Both the position numbers and the translations under genes were made by a program. A DNA stretch of 64,000 bases, taken from the NCBI GenBank assembly GCA_041521345.1, contig JBGOHB010000022.1. The stretch is one strand, 5' to 3'. Below the pieces are notes generated by a model. It was not told the origin of the DNA. It did not search any database and saw only the letters and a list, made by a program, of their open reading frames with translations. This stretch comes from Virgibacillus_N oceani_A (lineage in GTDB: Bacteria; Bacillota; Bacilli; Bacillales; Amphibacillaceae). Positions 1 to 7,480 of this stretch are shown in pieces (the first letter of the stretch is position 1; each line of letters begins with the position of its first letter).

Positions 1-42
1 ATACCGCGCTTCCCATTCTATTCTTTTGTCTTTTAGAGTCAT
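1..42 (-). CDS. N-terminal fragment of a gene cut by the window edge (possibly IS66-type accessory protein)
   Basis: Fourteen codons are visible, reading MTLKDKRIEWEARY, with the strong ribosome binding site AGGAGG seven bases before the ATG at position 42. The gene runs off the left edge. The pattern of a basic start followed by EWEAR resembles the beginning of IS66-family accessory (TnpA-like) proteins as I remember them, but 14 residues are not enough to assign it. If correct, an insertion sequence lies immediately to the left. Confidence 0.35.
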   Translation of the reverse strand, partial: MTLKDKRIEWEARY

Positions 43-135
43 CGCATAACCTCCTGAATTCATTTCTAAGAAGATTATCGCATGGATGACTTTCTGATTC
101 TATGTGTGTTTTATTTGACGCTTACGTACACACAC

Positions 136-172
136 AAAAAAGCTTACTGCATTTTTTCAGTAAGCTTTTTTT
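136..172 (-). terminator. Rho-independent terminator downstream of the DUF2759 gene
   Basis: A 14-bp stem (AAAAAAGCTTACTG pairing with CAGTAAGCTTTTTT) surrounds a T-rich loop. It has A/T tracts on both flanks, so it could work in either direction. It lies 22 bases past the stop of the minus-strand gene ending at 194. Confidence 0.8.
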
Positions 173-193
173 CATAATTATTGTGATATTTAG

Positions 194-364
194 TTATCCT
201 GCTATTTCCGATATTATGGTCGCAATTGAAAAAAATCCAAATGCAAGAGCAGTTAATCCGGAAAAGGCCAATGCAAACATATTTTTAAATTTCAATTGAC
301 GAATAACCGACACAACTGCAAGTATCGCAACGAGTAAAAAGATAATTCCTAATACGATATGCAT
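194..364 (-). CDS. yqgW: DUF2759 family small membrane protein (YqgW-like)
   Basis: This is a 56-residue protein. The start is ATG at 364, with the ribosome binding site AAGGAGGATC just upstream. The sequence has two hydrophobic segments (about residues 2-20 and 31-52) separated by the basic linker RQLKFKN, so a two-helix membrane protein is expected. Length, hydrophobic pattern and position beside yqgX match the DUF2759 family, YqgW in B. subtilis. No function is known for the family. The gene diverges from yqgX and is followed by its own terminator. Confidence 0.75.
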   Translation of the reverse strand: MHIVLGIIFLLVAILAVVSVIRQLKFKNMFALAFSGLTALAFGFFSIATIISEIAG

Positions 365-572
365 ATTGCTGATCCTCCTTGTTAGTTCCCCGATTACATT
401 ATTGGTACAGGAATTGTTTTTATATTAATATGTAACTAAGCAATTATAATACTTATTTTATAGTATTCCGTTGCATTTGTCGAGTTATTTCCTGTTTCTA
501 TTTATCCTTTTAAATATACGTTCAAAATTTATACAGGATTAACTTATTATGAATTGGATAAGGAGGATTTTA

Positions 573-1205
573 ATGAATATTAAAACATTGCCGCTGGGGC
601 CGCTGGGAACAAATTGTTATATCGTGTATGATGAATCAAACGCGCTGATCGTGGATCCCGGAGGAGAGGCAGAGAGAGTAATTCAGTTTTTAGATGAGGA
701 GAAACTTACACCTGCAGCCATTTTGTTAACCCATGCACATTTTGACCATATTGGCGGAGTAGAAGATCTTAGGAATTATTATACGATTGAAGTATATCTT
801 CATGAAAAAGAAGCAAACTGGTTAACGGATGCAAGTTTGAATGGGTCATGGCGATTTGAGGGTCATGAAGTTATAACAAAAGCTCCTGAACTTTCACTTA
901 AGCCAGGTCCAATACAGATTTCATCATTTGACTTTGAAGCTGTGTATACACCTGGACATTCACCGGGGAGTGTAAGCCTTATTTTTAAAAATGAACAGTT
1001 TGTAATAAGTGGAGATGTTTTATTTAACCAGGGGATCGGGCGTACTGATTTACCAGGGGGAGATATAAAGCTTCTGGAATCAAGTATTCGAAATGTGCTG
1101 TATACACTGAATGACAACTTTGTTGTTTACCCTGGACATGGGCCTGAAACAACCATCGGGCAGGAAAAAGCGCGTAATCCTTTTTTTCAGCATAATCCAC
1201 GATAA
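573..1205 (+). CDS. yqgX: Metallo-beta-lactamase-fold hydrolase YqgX (glyoxalase II-like)
   Basis: This 210-residue protein carries the metal-binding motif THAHFDH at residues 53-59, the later histidine in YTPGHSPGS, and the aspartate in SGDVLF. These mark the hydroxyacylglutathione hydrolase-like branch of the fold. The start is placed at ATG 573, seven bases after AGGAGG, rather than the upstream in-frame ATG at 549, which precedes that site. B. subtilis YqgX is thought to act as a glyoxalase II-like thioesterase in methylglyoxal detoxification, possibly with bacillithiol; that role is inferred from the family. Confidence 0.85.
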   Translation: MNIKTLPLGPLGTNCYIVYDESNALIVDPGGEAERVIQFLDEEKLTPAAILLTHAHFDHIGGVEDLRNYYTIEVYLHEKEANWLTDASLNGSWRFEGHEVITKAPELSLKPGPIQISSFDFEAVYTPGHSPGSVSLIFKNEQFVISGDVLFNQGIGRTDLPGGDIKLLESSIRNVLYTLNDNFVVYPGHGPETTIGQEKARNPFFQHNPR

Positions 1206-1215
1206 TAAAAGTGTA

Positions 1216-1247
1216 AAAACCCTTCAAAAGATTTGAAGGGTTTTTTT
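1216..1247 (+). terminator. Rho-independent terminator of yqgX
   Basis: The stem CCCTTCAAA/TTTGAAGGG with loop AGA is followed by a run of seven T. It begins 12 bases after the yqgX stop. Confidence 0.9.
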
Positions 1248-1351
1248 AGGGGGATGTGCTCTGCTTTTTTGTTAGTCAATAATATAAGTTAAGCAGTTTT
1301 TACTACCTTAATCGTTTATTAGCAACATGTCAACAGTTTCAGCCAAAAATA

Positions 1352-1389
1352 GCAAAAACCCCCGTATTTTATATATATACAGGGGTTTT
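1352..1389 (-). terminator. Rho-independent terminator of the DUF2626 gene
   Basis: Read on the minus strand, AACCCCTG pairs with an ACCCCCGT-complementary arm (GGGG core) around an AT-rich loop, followed by a T-rich tract. It lies directly after the stop of the minus-strand gene that ends at 1395. Confidence 0.8.
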
Positions 1390-1394
1390 GCCGA

Positions 1395-1637
1395 TTAATG
1401 TCCGAAACCAGGTACAAGTATAAATTCGGAATACCATGTAAATCCGACCATGAAAACTGTCAGATAAGCTGCGAATAAATACATATACATACGTTCAGAT
1501 AATTTCAAATAACTTAATGTAAGGAAAAATGCCGTTTGAACAAGGAATAATAAAGATGTTTTATACATGTCTCCTATAAAAAACATGATTGTAAATATAC
1601 CCGTCCAAAAGGCAAGCACACGAAACATTCGCTCCAT
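1395..1637 (-). CDS. yqgY: DUF2626 family membrane protein (YqgY-like)
   Basis: An 80-residue, very hydrophobic protein with about three predicted membrane helices (residues 5-22, 27-44 and 50-70) and a conserved-looking tail ending PGFGH. Length and position next to yqgX match YqgY of B. subtilis (DUF2626). The start MERMFRVLAFWTG follows the ribosome binding site AGGGGATGGC on the minus strand. The role of the family is unknown. Confidence 0.85.
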   Translation of the reverse strand: MERMFRVLAFWTGIFTIMFFIGDMYKTSLLFLVQTAFFLTLSYLKLSERMYMYLFAAYLTVFMVGFTWYSEFILVPGFGH

Positions 1638-1706
1638 GCCATCCCCTCCTTTTGGTAACTTTTCATTTGTTATTATATACGAGGAATCCCGTCTTGTAAA
1701 ATCTTA

Positions 1707-2363
1707 CTATGCCATGGAGTATTTTGCAACATATTTACAGCTCGCACAACGCTGGAACATATTTTCTTCCTCTTTTAAATCAATATTTTGAATAATACTT
1801 CGAGCATTCCTTTTAGAAAAGACTGGTGCATATCATTGTAGGTTATTAATTTTGAATGAGATGCTTTGATTGTTTTCATTGTATTCGAATTTTGGATACA
1901 TGCCAATCATTGTTCCTGCATCTTCCGGGATGGTCAATTTTTCTCCCACCGATAATTCGTTGCTGATCGGCATCGTTTGATAATGTTCCCTCACTTTTGT
2001 ACGTATTTTTTCCTGTTTGGAACAGTGCCTTTCTGCCGGGATCACCGAGTTCAAGGAATGATTCCAGTGCAATGGTAGCAAACATCTTATAATCGTGGTG
2101 GGGGAAATTCAGCTCAATCATTTCATCAGACAAACAATATAGCCTGCTTTGCCTGCCGCCTTTGCCGCTTAATTTCTAATAGGATTTCACCATGTTAATA
2201 TCTTCAAGTTTTGACAAATGTAATCTTGCTACGTTCGGATGGTATCAAATTGTTTAGCAATATCTGCTACACTTACTTCTCTCTGATTTTGGATGATGTG
2301 CTGGTAAATATTATATCTGGTCGGATCACTTAATACCTTAGTAACCATCAATGTCTGTTCCAC
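1707..2363 (-). pseudogene. Decayed helix-turn-helix (ArsR-like) transcriptional regulator with C-terminal CxxC motif
   Basis: A GTG at 2363 opens a frame reading VEQTLMVTKVLSDPTRYNIY, a typical winged-helix start, but the frame breaks. There is a one-base frameshift near 2241 (it should continue HPNVARLHLSKLED), an in-frame TAG at 2176-2178, and a slip in the T-run at 2006-2011. A further break near 1835-1850 follows KFEYNENNQSISFKINN, and another slip lies at 1781-1790 before KEEENMFQRCASCKY. Rejoined, the pieces make one protein of about 200 residues: an N-terminal DNA-binding domain, a regulatory domain, and a short C-terminal tail with CASC. At least one lesion is a stop rather than an indel, so sequencing error alone is unlikely. 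It lies directly downstream of comGG on the same strand. Confidence 0.8.
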
Positions 2364-2455
2364 CTAGATCACCTTTCCAATCATTTCTACTTTTATTATA
2401 GTAAAAATGTTGGTTACAATGGGGAGAAGTTCGAACTGTTGGAAATTGAACAGAT

Positions 2456-2836
2456 TTACTGATTAGTCGGTTCTTCAGGCTTAGGCATGTGATTTAAAAA
2501 GCTGTAGTTTATATTATTATTGGTCTTTATGGAGAAAAATAATTCATAGAAATAATCTTTGGAAGAAATAGTTATATTTACTGTTCCATCGGGAAAGGTA
2601 TATTGAACCTTATCCGGAATTTCGATTGAGATTAGTTCATCTTTTACTTTTTCTCTTCCCAATTGAAATAATGACTCGACAATAACCTGTTCTACCTGTC
2701 TTTCGGTTATTTGAACATCATGTTTATAGCTTTGTATATTGGCACTAATAAATATGAATAAGAGAGTAACTGAAAACAGAACAAGCGGAAGGAAAAATCC
2801 CCGGTCATTATTCATAAAAGACAAAGGTTTTTTCAT
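2456..2836 (-). CDS. comGG: Competence pseudopilus protein ComGG
   Basis: This 126-residue protein is the last gene of the comG operon. An N-terminal hydrophobic helix (residues 13-32) follows NNDRGFFLP, a degenerate prepilin-type cleavage region that lacks the usual glutamate at +5. The start ATG at 2836 has the ribosome binding site AGAAGGAGAA and overlaps the end of comGF. In B. subtilis ComGG is a minor pseudopilin needed for DNA uptake. Assignment rests mainly on operon position and on the length and topology, because this family diverges fast. Confidence 0.8.
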   Translation of the reverse strand: MKKPLSFMNNDRGFFLPLVLFSVTLLFIFISANIQSYKHDVQITERQVEQVIVESLFQLGREKVKDELISIEIPDKVQYTFPDGTVNITISSKDYFYELFFSIKTNNNINYSFLNHMPKPEEPTNQ

Positions 2837-3230
2837 AATTTTCTCCTTCTGCTGTAGTTATGTTTAATTGAAACCCGTAATCGAGACGCTTTAACTGGAT
2901 CTGTTTAACGTCCCGCAAATAAACTTCATGACCTCTACCATCTACCTGTCTTCTAATGAGACTTCCGTATGGTTCAATTGTGGCAATGTTTCCATTTTCC
3001 AGCTCTAGATCGATCCGTGAAGGGTTGCTGCGAATGTGATATCCTGTTGATTGGATCACATCATTACGTAAATATTGAAAGAACTGCTGGACAGAAATCT
3101 CGTTGTAGTTATTATCATATGAAGCTGCCTGTAATAAATAGCTTAGAAAGGGAAGGCAAACAGATAAAATGGTAATGGCAACGAGTAAATGGAGGAAAAT
3201 AAACCCTTTTTCACTCTTTTGAAACTCCAT
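2808..3230 (-). CDS. comGF: Competence protein ComGF
   Basis: About 140 residues from the ATG at 3230 (MEFQKSEKGFIFLHLL); the frame is open up to 3278, and no start has a convincing ribosome binding site, so translation may be coupled to comGE. One N-terminal membrane helix is followed by a soluble domain with the pattern QLKRLDYGFQLNI typical of ComGF. Like its relatives it lacks a proper FTLIE cleavage motif. It overlaps both neighbours, which suggests translational coupling. The predicted role is assembly or stabilisation of the transformation pseudopilus. Confidence 0.8.
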   Translation of the reverse strand: MEFQKSEKGFIFLHLLVAITILSVCLPFLSYLLQAASYDNNYNEISVQQFFQYLRNDVIQSTGYHIRSNPSRIDLELENGNIATIEPYGSLIRRQVDGRGHEVYLRDVKQIQLKRLDYGFQLNITTAEGENYEKTFVFYE

Positions 3231-3552
3231 AGAGACAAAATGATTCAGATCGTCTTTTCGCATTTTGCCATTCAGCACATCCTTTCACATATTCATTTTC
3301 TTTTTTAAATGTAAATTGTACTGCTTTTTCGTGAATGGTTTCTGAATAAGCGGTCGGAAGCGTTATATCTTCCAGCCATAAAAATTGCTGCAGCTCATCA
3401 TGAACCTTTAGGGAAATTGTCCGGCGCTCACTTAACACCTGGCGTTCGGATTGGACCATCGAGATAATTGGCACAGCGGTAGTTACCACTGTCATAAGAA
3501 TAGTGGTGGCTATAAGCACTTCGATTAGGGTGAATCCTTCATTCTTTTTCAA
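3211..3552 (-). CDS. comGE: Competence pseudopilin ComGE
   Basis: This 113-residue protein begins LKKNEGFTLIEVLIA. The prepilin peptidase (ComC) motif G-FTLIE is intact and is followed by one membrane helix. The best start is a TTG at 3552, preceded by AAGGAAGG; another TTG at 3573 is in frame but lacks a site. It overlaps comGD upstream and comGF downstream. It is expected to be a minor pseudopilin. Confidence 0.85.
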   Translation of the reverse strand: MKKNEGFTLIEVLIATTILMTVVTTAVPIISMVQSERQVLSERRTISLKVHDELQQFLWLEDITLPTAYSETIHEKAVQFTFKKENEYVKGCAEWQNAKRRSESFCLYGVSKE

Positions 3553-4006
3553 TGTAATACCTTCCTTTTCCAAATGGAAAAATCATGCGGTAGGATGCAT
3601 TTTTTGTGTGAATCTCAATTGTTCTCGGGTTTCTGATGGAACCACGGTGATCAAACGTTATCTCATTACTTATACGAGAATTTATAGTGACGTCTTTAGG
3701 GTAATCCCTTTTTATGAATCCTTCCTGATTCCCTCTGATAATTCGATAATGGTCATCAGCAAATCTAATTGAAGTCAATAGATTTTCACCTGCCATGCTT
3801 TGTATATATAACACATCGAATTCAAGTGTCTGAAGAAATTGTTCTTCTTCTGCAGCATCCAATGTGGAAAGAGATATGGGGACGACGAGTAACAGCATGA
3901 TCATGACAATACTGAGTGCGATTAACATTTCGATCAGGGTGAATCCGTTTTTATTCTTCGTAGTTTTAAGATTAAGAATTAGATACTGTACCATTGTCAT
4001 CATCAT
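3539..4006 (-). CDS. comGD: Competence pseudopilin ComGD
   Basis: Up to 155 residues, with the prepilin motif NGFTLIEMLIA and a single membrane helix near the N-terminus. Several ATG codons between 4006 and 3994 could start it and none has a good ribosome binding site. The frame overlaps the end of comGC, so coupled translation is likely. The mature protein would begin FTLIEML after ComC cleavage and methylation. It is expected to be a minor pseudopilin of the DNA-uptake fibre. Confidence 0.85.
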   Translation of the reverse strand: MMMTMVQYLILNLKTTKNKNGFTLIEMLIALSIVMIMLLLVVPISLSTLDAAEEEQFLQTLEFDVLYIQSMAGENLLTSIRFADDHYRIIRGNQEGFIKRDYPKDVTINSRISNEITFDHRGSIRNPRTIEIHTKNASYRMIFPFGKGRYYIEKE

Positions 4007-4280
4007 AATCTAAATGATCCCCATCTGGACATTGCCTCTGTTCATCATTAATATATCCTGCTTCTACCAGCTCTCCCAAAGTCCCCGGATATCTTCCTGT
4101 ATCAATATAATACGCATCAACTTGGGCCTGAACTACAGCAGTTAATGCATCACAGCCTTTCTCATTAATATTTTCACTGTTAGAATTTAAATTTGGAACA
4201 ATCAATATAATTAACACGGAAATCACCATCAGAACGACAAGCATTTCTATTAACGTAAATCCTTTATTATTTTTAAGCAT
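3972..4280 (-). CDS. comGC: Major competence pseudopilin ComGC
   Basis: This 102-residue protein starts at ATG 4280 after the ribosome binding site AAGGAGTAG; upstream in-frame codons are not needed. The prepilin motif KGFTLIEMLVVL is near-perfect. Two cysteines (in KGCDALT and RQCPDGD) match the pair that forms the intramolecular disulfide in B. subtilis ComGC, made by BdbDC. The acidic tail HLDYDDDNG is consistent with a protein working in a salty environment. ComGC is the main subunit of the transformation pseudopilus. Confidence 0.92.
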   Translation of the reverse strand: MLKNNKGFTLIEMLVVLMVISVLIILIVPNLNSNSENINEKGCDALTAVVQAQVDAYYIDTGRYPGTLGELVEAGYINDEQRQCPDGDHLDYDDDNGTVSNS

Positions 4281-4294
4281 TTTTTCTACTCCTT

Positions 4295-5347
4295 TTATAT
4301 CGTTTGTATTAATTGAAACATTGGCCACATTAACGTTATATAGATGAACATGATGAAGCCTGCCAAAATGGCAAAAAACACTGGTTGAATATAAGTTATC
4401 GTTTTCATTGTTTTTCTTTCTATTTCCTCGGTCAGCAATTCTGCGTAAATGGTCAAGTCCTTTTCCAGCGCGCTAGCATTTTGGGTATTTTGAAAAATAC
4501 CTGTCAGCTGTTTTTCCAGCAGGCTGAATTGTGATATGAGTGAGGCGATGGGAATGCCTTTCGTTAATTCTTCTTTTATCATAAGGGAATAATGGGACAG
4601 AACAGGCAGCTGCTTTTGTTCGGCCATATGGTCGAGTATATCTTTATATGGCATGCCTGTTTTCAGCAGGGTACTGAAATGAGTGGCAAAGTGAAAGGAC
4701 GTTTGCAGCTTGGTTATTTTGCGGTATACGGGAAGGGCATTAATCAGTTTGATTTGTATTTGTATACTTATTTTGTCTTTCGTGATTCGCCACCCCAAAA
4801 AACAGATGAGAAGCACTAAAATGGCAAGCATGCCCGCATTAAACAAAAAATCAATGATAAAAATGGAAAACACAAGGGAAGATGACGCATGTGTGCTAGA
4901 TTGGAAAAGGTTTACAAAAGACGGAAGGACAAACAACTGTATAACATAAAGCAGAATGATAAAAATAAATAGTAGGATAAATGGATATCTTGCTGTCTGC
5001 AGAAACTTATTTCTGTACTTAATACGGTTCTCAAACATGAATAAACATTTTTCAATGCTTCCTTGCAAATCACCATTAGATTTTACAAAGGATAAATATC
5101 CTGTGATCGTTTGGTGGAAGTTTGCCTGCGCGAATGAATTGTCGATTGTTTCACCATTTTTTAAAGAGCGAATAATGGTTTCTGCGGGGTAGATCAATTG
5201 CTTATCCCATTTTAAAACCTGCAATGCCTCCAGCAGGGGATAGCCTGAAGATAATAGACGACTCATCCGTTGCAAAAAAAGAATCTGTAAGTTATCAGAA
5301 AGGTTCTTCTTTTTCCATTTGATAAATTTCCTTAGAAATATATCCAT
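4295..5347 (-). CDS. comGB: Competence type IV pilus assembly membrane protein ComGB
   Basis: A 350-residue polytopic protein of the GspF/PilC family, with two similar halves and membrane segments near residues 118-145, 160-185 and 320-345. The start is ATG at 5347, nine bases after AGAAGG; it overlaps the end of comGA by 53 bases. It forms the inner-membrane platform that couples the ComGA ATPase to pseudopilus assembly. Confidence 0.9.
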   Translation of the reverse strand: MDIFLRKFIKWKKKNLSDNLQILFLQRMSRLLSSGYPLLEALQVLKWDKQLIYPAETIIRSLKNGETIDNSFAQANFHQTITGYLSFVKSNGDLQGSIEKCLFMFENRIKYRNKFLQTARYPFILLFIFIILLYVIQLFVLPSFVNLFQSSTHASSSLVFSIFIIDFLFNAGMLAILVLLICFLGWRITKDKISIQIQIKLINALPVYRKITKLQTSFHFATHFSTLLKTGMPYKDILDHMAEQKQLPVLSHYSLMIKEELTKGIPIASLISQFSLLEKQLTGIFQNTQNASALEKDLTIYAELLTEEIERKTMKTITYIQPVFFAILAGFIMFIYITLMWPMFQLIQTI

Positions 5348-6320
5348 AAGCAAAAGCCTTCTTTCTTAAATTTTCAAATGTATGGAAATTATTCTGTCTT
5401 AATGTCTCAGCTCCTTGTAGCGTATTTGTTAACGATTCACCGTCCAAAAGTTCTAAAATTGCACCGCGTCTCCCGTCATGTTTATAAACAGAAAGCGGCA
5501 GCAGCTGCAGTGATGCAACGGCGATTAATGACTGTTCCAAATCAGTGCGCTGTAATCCCATCTCCAGCAGACGATGAATGGTTCCTTTCGTATTTTTGGC
5601 ATGGAGTGTGCTTAATACAAGATGACCGGTTAATGATGCATCAAAAGCAAATTGAGCTGTGTAGGCATCACGAATTTCTCCGACCATAATGATATCCGGA
5701 TCATGCCTTAATGCAGCTTTCAAACCGGTCTGGTAGGTTATTCCTGCTTTTTCGTTCACTTGGACCTGAAGTATATCCTCCATCTGCTTTTCAATTGGAT
5801 CTTCCAGTGTGATGGTCTGATAGGACTTCTCTTTTAGAATGGTCTCCAATAATGCATACAGGGTAGTGGTTTTTCCACTGCCGGTCGGCCCAGTAAACAA
5901 AATAATACCCGCTCGTTGTGAAATCCATTTTTTCAGTTTTTTTAATTGGTCAGGAAAAAGAAAGAGCTGGTTAAGACTAAGGTTTTTCTCTTGTGGAAGA
6001 ATACGTATTGCCAGGCTTTCGTGGTGGTTCACCGGTAGTGTAGATAAACGAAGGGAAAATAATTGTTCGTTTACTTGATGGGTAAGCACTCCGTTTTGTG
6101 GTTTTCTGTTTTCACCAATGTCCATTCCGGAGGTGAATTTATAATACGTCATCAGGAGCTGATATTGTTCACTTAATATGGATTGGTGGAGCATCCTTTT
6201 TCCATGGATTCGAAAATAAATATCTGTCCGGTTTTTGAATGGATAAAAGTGGATATCTGAAGCTTGCTCCTTGACAGCATCATCAATGAGCTTATTGGAA
6301 AGCGGAGCTGCAGGGCTCAT
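5295..6320 (-). CDS. comGA: Competence type IV pilus assembly ATPase ComGA
   Basis: A 341-residue secretion ATPase of the GspE/PilB family. It shows the Walker A motif GPTGSGKTTTLYA, the Asp box (TLEDPIE), the Walker B/His region DIIMVGEIRD, and the His box STLHAKN. The start is taken as ATG 6320, eight bases after AGGAGGTGA; an in-frame GTG at 6332 sits inside that ribosome binding site. It is the first gene of the seven-gene comG operon. I found no clean ComK box (AAAA-N5-TTTT) in the AT-rich upstream stretch, so ComK control is assumed from relatives only. Confidence 0.93.
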   Translation of the reverse strand: MSPAAPLSNKLIDDAVKEQASDIHFYPFKNRTDIYFRIHGKRMLHQSILSEQYQLLMTYYKFTSGMDIGENRKPQNGVLTHQVNEQLFSLRLSTLPVNHHESLAIRILPQEKNLSLNQLFLFPDQLKKLKKWISQRAGIILFTGPTGSGKTTTLYALLETILKEKSYQTITLEDPIEKQMEDILQVQVNEKAGITYQTGLKAALRHDPDIIMVGEIRDAYTAQFAFDASLTGHLVLSTLHAKNTKGTIHRLLEMGLQRTDLEQSLIAVASLQLLPLSVYKHDGRRGAILELLDGESLTNTLQGAETLRQNNFHTFENLRKKAFAYGYISKEIYQMEKEEPF

Positions 6321-6476
6321 TCTATGGCTCACCTCCTTATTCTATGCGGCTGTAACATACTATTTCGACATCTTTCCCGGAATTCCTTCTTTTTTTAAAA
6401 AAATATAAATAAATTTATGGAATAGCTTATACACTTGGAGGTAATCCTATATATAAAAGAAATGAGGTGATTAGTT

Positions 6477-6656
6477 ATTTCAGGCAATGCATATTTAAAA
6501 TTTATGACAGAACAGGTTGTAAGCTATATTGATTTACCATCTGATGAAAGAAAAAGGCGAAAATCAGAACAAAAAAACAACCATCAATTCTATATAAATC
6601 GATGGATCGGAATTTTGCCTTTCGTCTTCCGCATGTTCATCAGGAGGACAGAGTAG
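6477..6656 (+). CDS. yqzE: YqzE family protein with an apparent ATT start codon
   Basis: A 59-residue frame reads ISGNAYLKFMTEQ and ends FVFRMFIRRTE. It matches the YqzE family, whose members begin MSGN-Y-KF and lie just upstream of comGA (divergent here). The codon where the family methionine belongs is ATT at 6477, placed seven bases after the excellent site GAGGTGA. An in-frame TGA at 6468-6470 rules out an earlier start, and the first canonical start is ATG 6504, which would remove the conserved N-terminus. The C-terminal part has a short hydrophobic stretch (WIGILPFVFRMF). The function is unknown; it may be linked to competence by location. Confidence 0.7.
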   Translation: MSGNAYLKFMTEQVVSYIDLPSDERKRRKSEQKNNHQFYINRWIGILPFVFRMFIRRTE

Positions 6657-6690
6657 CAGACGTTTTTCGCGAAATGTCTGCTCTTTGGTT
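6656..6690. terminator. Bidirectional terminator between yqzE and yqhG
   Basis: AGCAGACGTTT pairs with AAATGTCTGCT (11 bp with one G-U) around TTCGCG, followed by CTTTGGTTTTT. It separates the convergent yqzE and yqhG genes. Confidence 0.8.
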
Positions 6691-6691
6691 T

Positions 6692-7480
6692 TTACTCTAC
6701 GCTTCCATTTGCTAAATAAAACAACCCCCCGTTGATGACCTCATACGTAACCTCCGGATGATATCTTTCTATTATTTCCCTCTTCTCTTTTTCCATTTGT
6801 TGCTGTTCCTCTTCGGTTTCCGTTTCATAAAAGTGTTCGAGCAGTTTGATTTCCTCGTCTAATAACTTCAATGACTCTTGTGCCCATTCGTGAGTTTGGT
6901 TTTCTATATATTGATCAATGACACTTTCGATTCTTTTAAATCCGCTTTTTATCTTAATCATAGGGGAAATGGTATAACAATAATCGGATATGGTTGGATG
7001 TAACGTGAACTTTTTTAAAACATCCATCATTTCCACTTTCATCATACCGTTTACCAAATGTAGCCCGATGGAAAAAAGTTCATCCCGTTTATGCTTCCCT
7101 TGATAGCTTATTTTTAAATTAACGACAAGCCACGGGTATAAGGCCGTATTGGCCGTTGTGTTAATGGACTGAAATAATTTTGTGTATTTTTCATTTGTTC
7201 GTAAATGATTAATGATTTGCTGCAATCTCGGGCTCCCGAAATGAATCCACTCGGATTTTTCTTTTTTCCTTTCAGGGTTTGTGTTTAATGTTAATTGCAT
7301 TGGTTCCCCGGCATGGCCCATTTTTTTGATATAATGCCAATAAAATGGCCTGTTCATTAACGCTTTGTCCATTTCTTCCGTTAATCGAATGCCAATAACG
7401 CCGCTTTCATCAGAGGAAACTTCACAATGATGAGCGGTAAAATAATCATATAAGAAAGCATTTAAATCATTAATTGCCAT
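6692..7480 (-). CDS. yqhG: YqhG family protein
   Basis: A 262-residue soluble protein of the YqhG family, which in Bacilli is paired with the SNF2-type helicase YqhH. The start is ATG 7480 (MAINDLNAFLYDYF), eight bases after AAGGAGCGG; it overlaps the end of the helicase gene by 11 bases. A Glu/Gln-rich predicted coiled coil lies around residues 205-240 (LLEHFYETETEEEQQQMEKE). No catalytic motif is evident. Coupled translation suggests it works with the helicase. Confidence 0.85.
   Translation of the reverse strand: MAINDLNAFLYDYFTAHHCEVSSDESGVIGIRLTEEMDKALMNRPFYWHYIKKMGHAGEPMQLTLNTNPERKKEKSEWIHFGSPRLQQIINHLRTNEKYTKLFQSINTTANTALYPWLVVNLKISYQGKHKRDELFSIGLHLVNGMMKVEMMDVLKKFTLHPTISDYCYTISPMIKIKSGFKRIESVIDQYIENQTHEWAQESLKLLDEEIKLLEHFYETETEEEQQQMEKEKREIIERYHPEVTYEVINGGLFYLANGSVE

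Noticed and set aside
102..299. 65-codon plus-strand frame
   Set aside because: It runs through a terminator and is antisense to the DUF2759 gene, which has the better start and family match.
6321..6476. ComK box upstream of comGA
   Set aside because: The A/T tracts near 6390-6415 do not give a clear AAAA-N5-TTTT pair with proper spacing; I cannot support the site.
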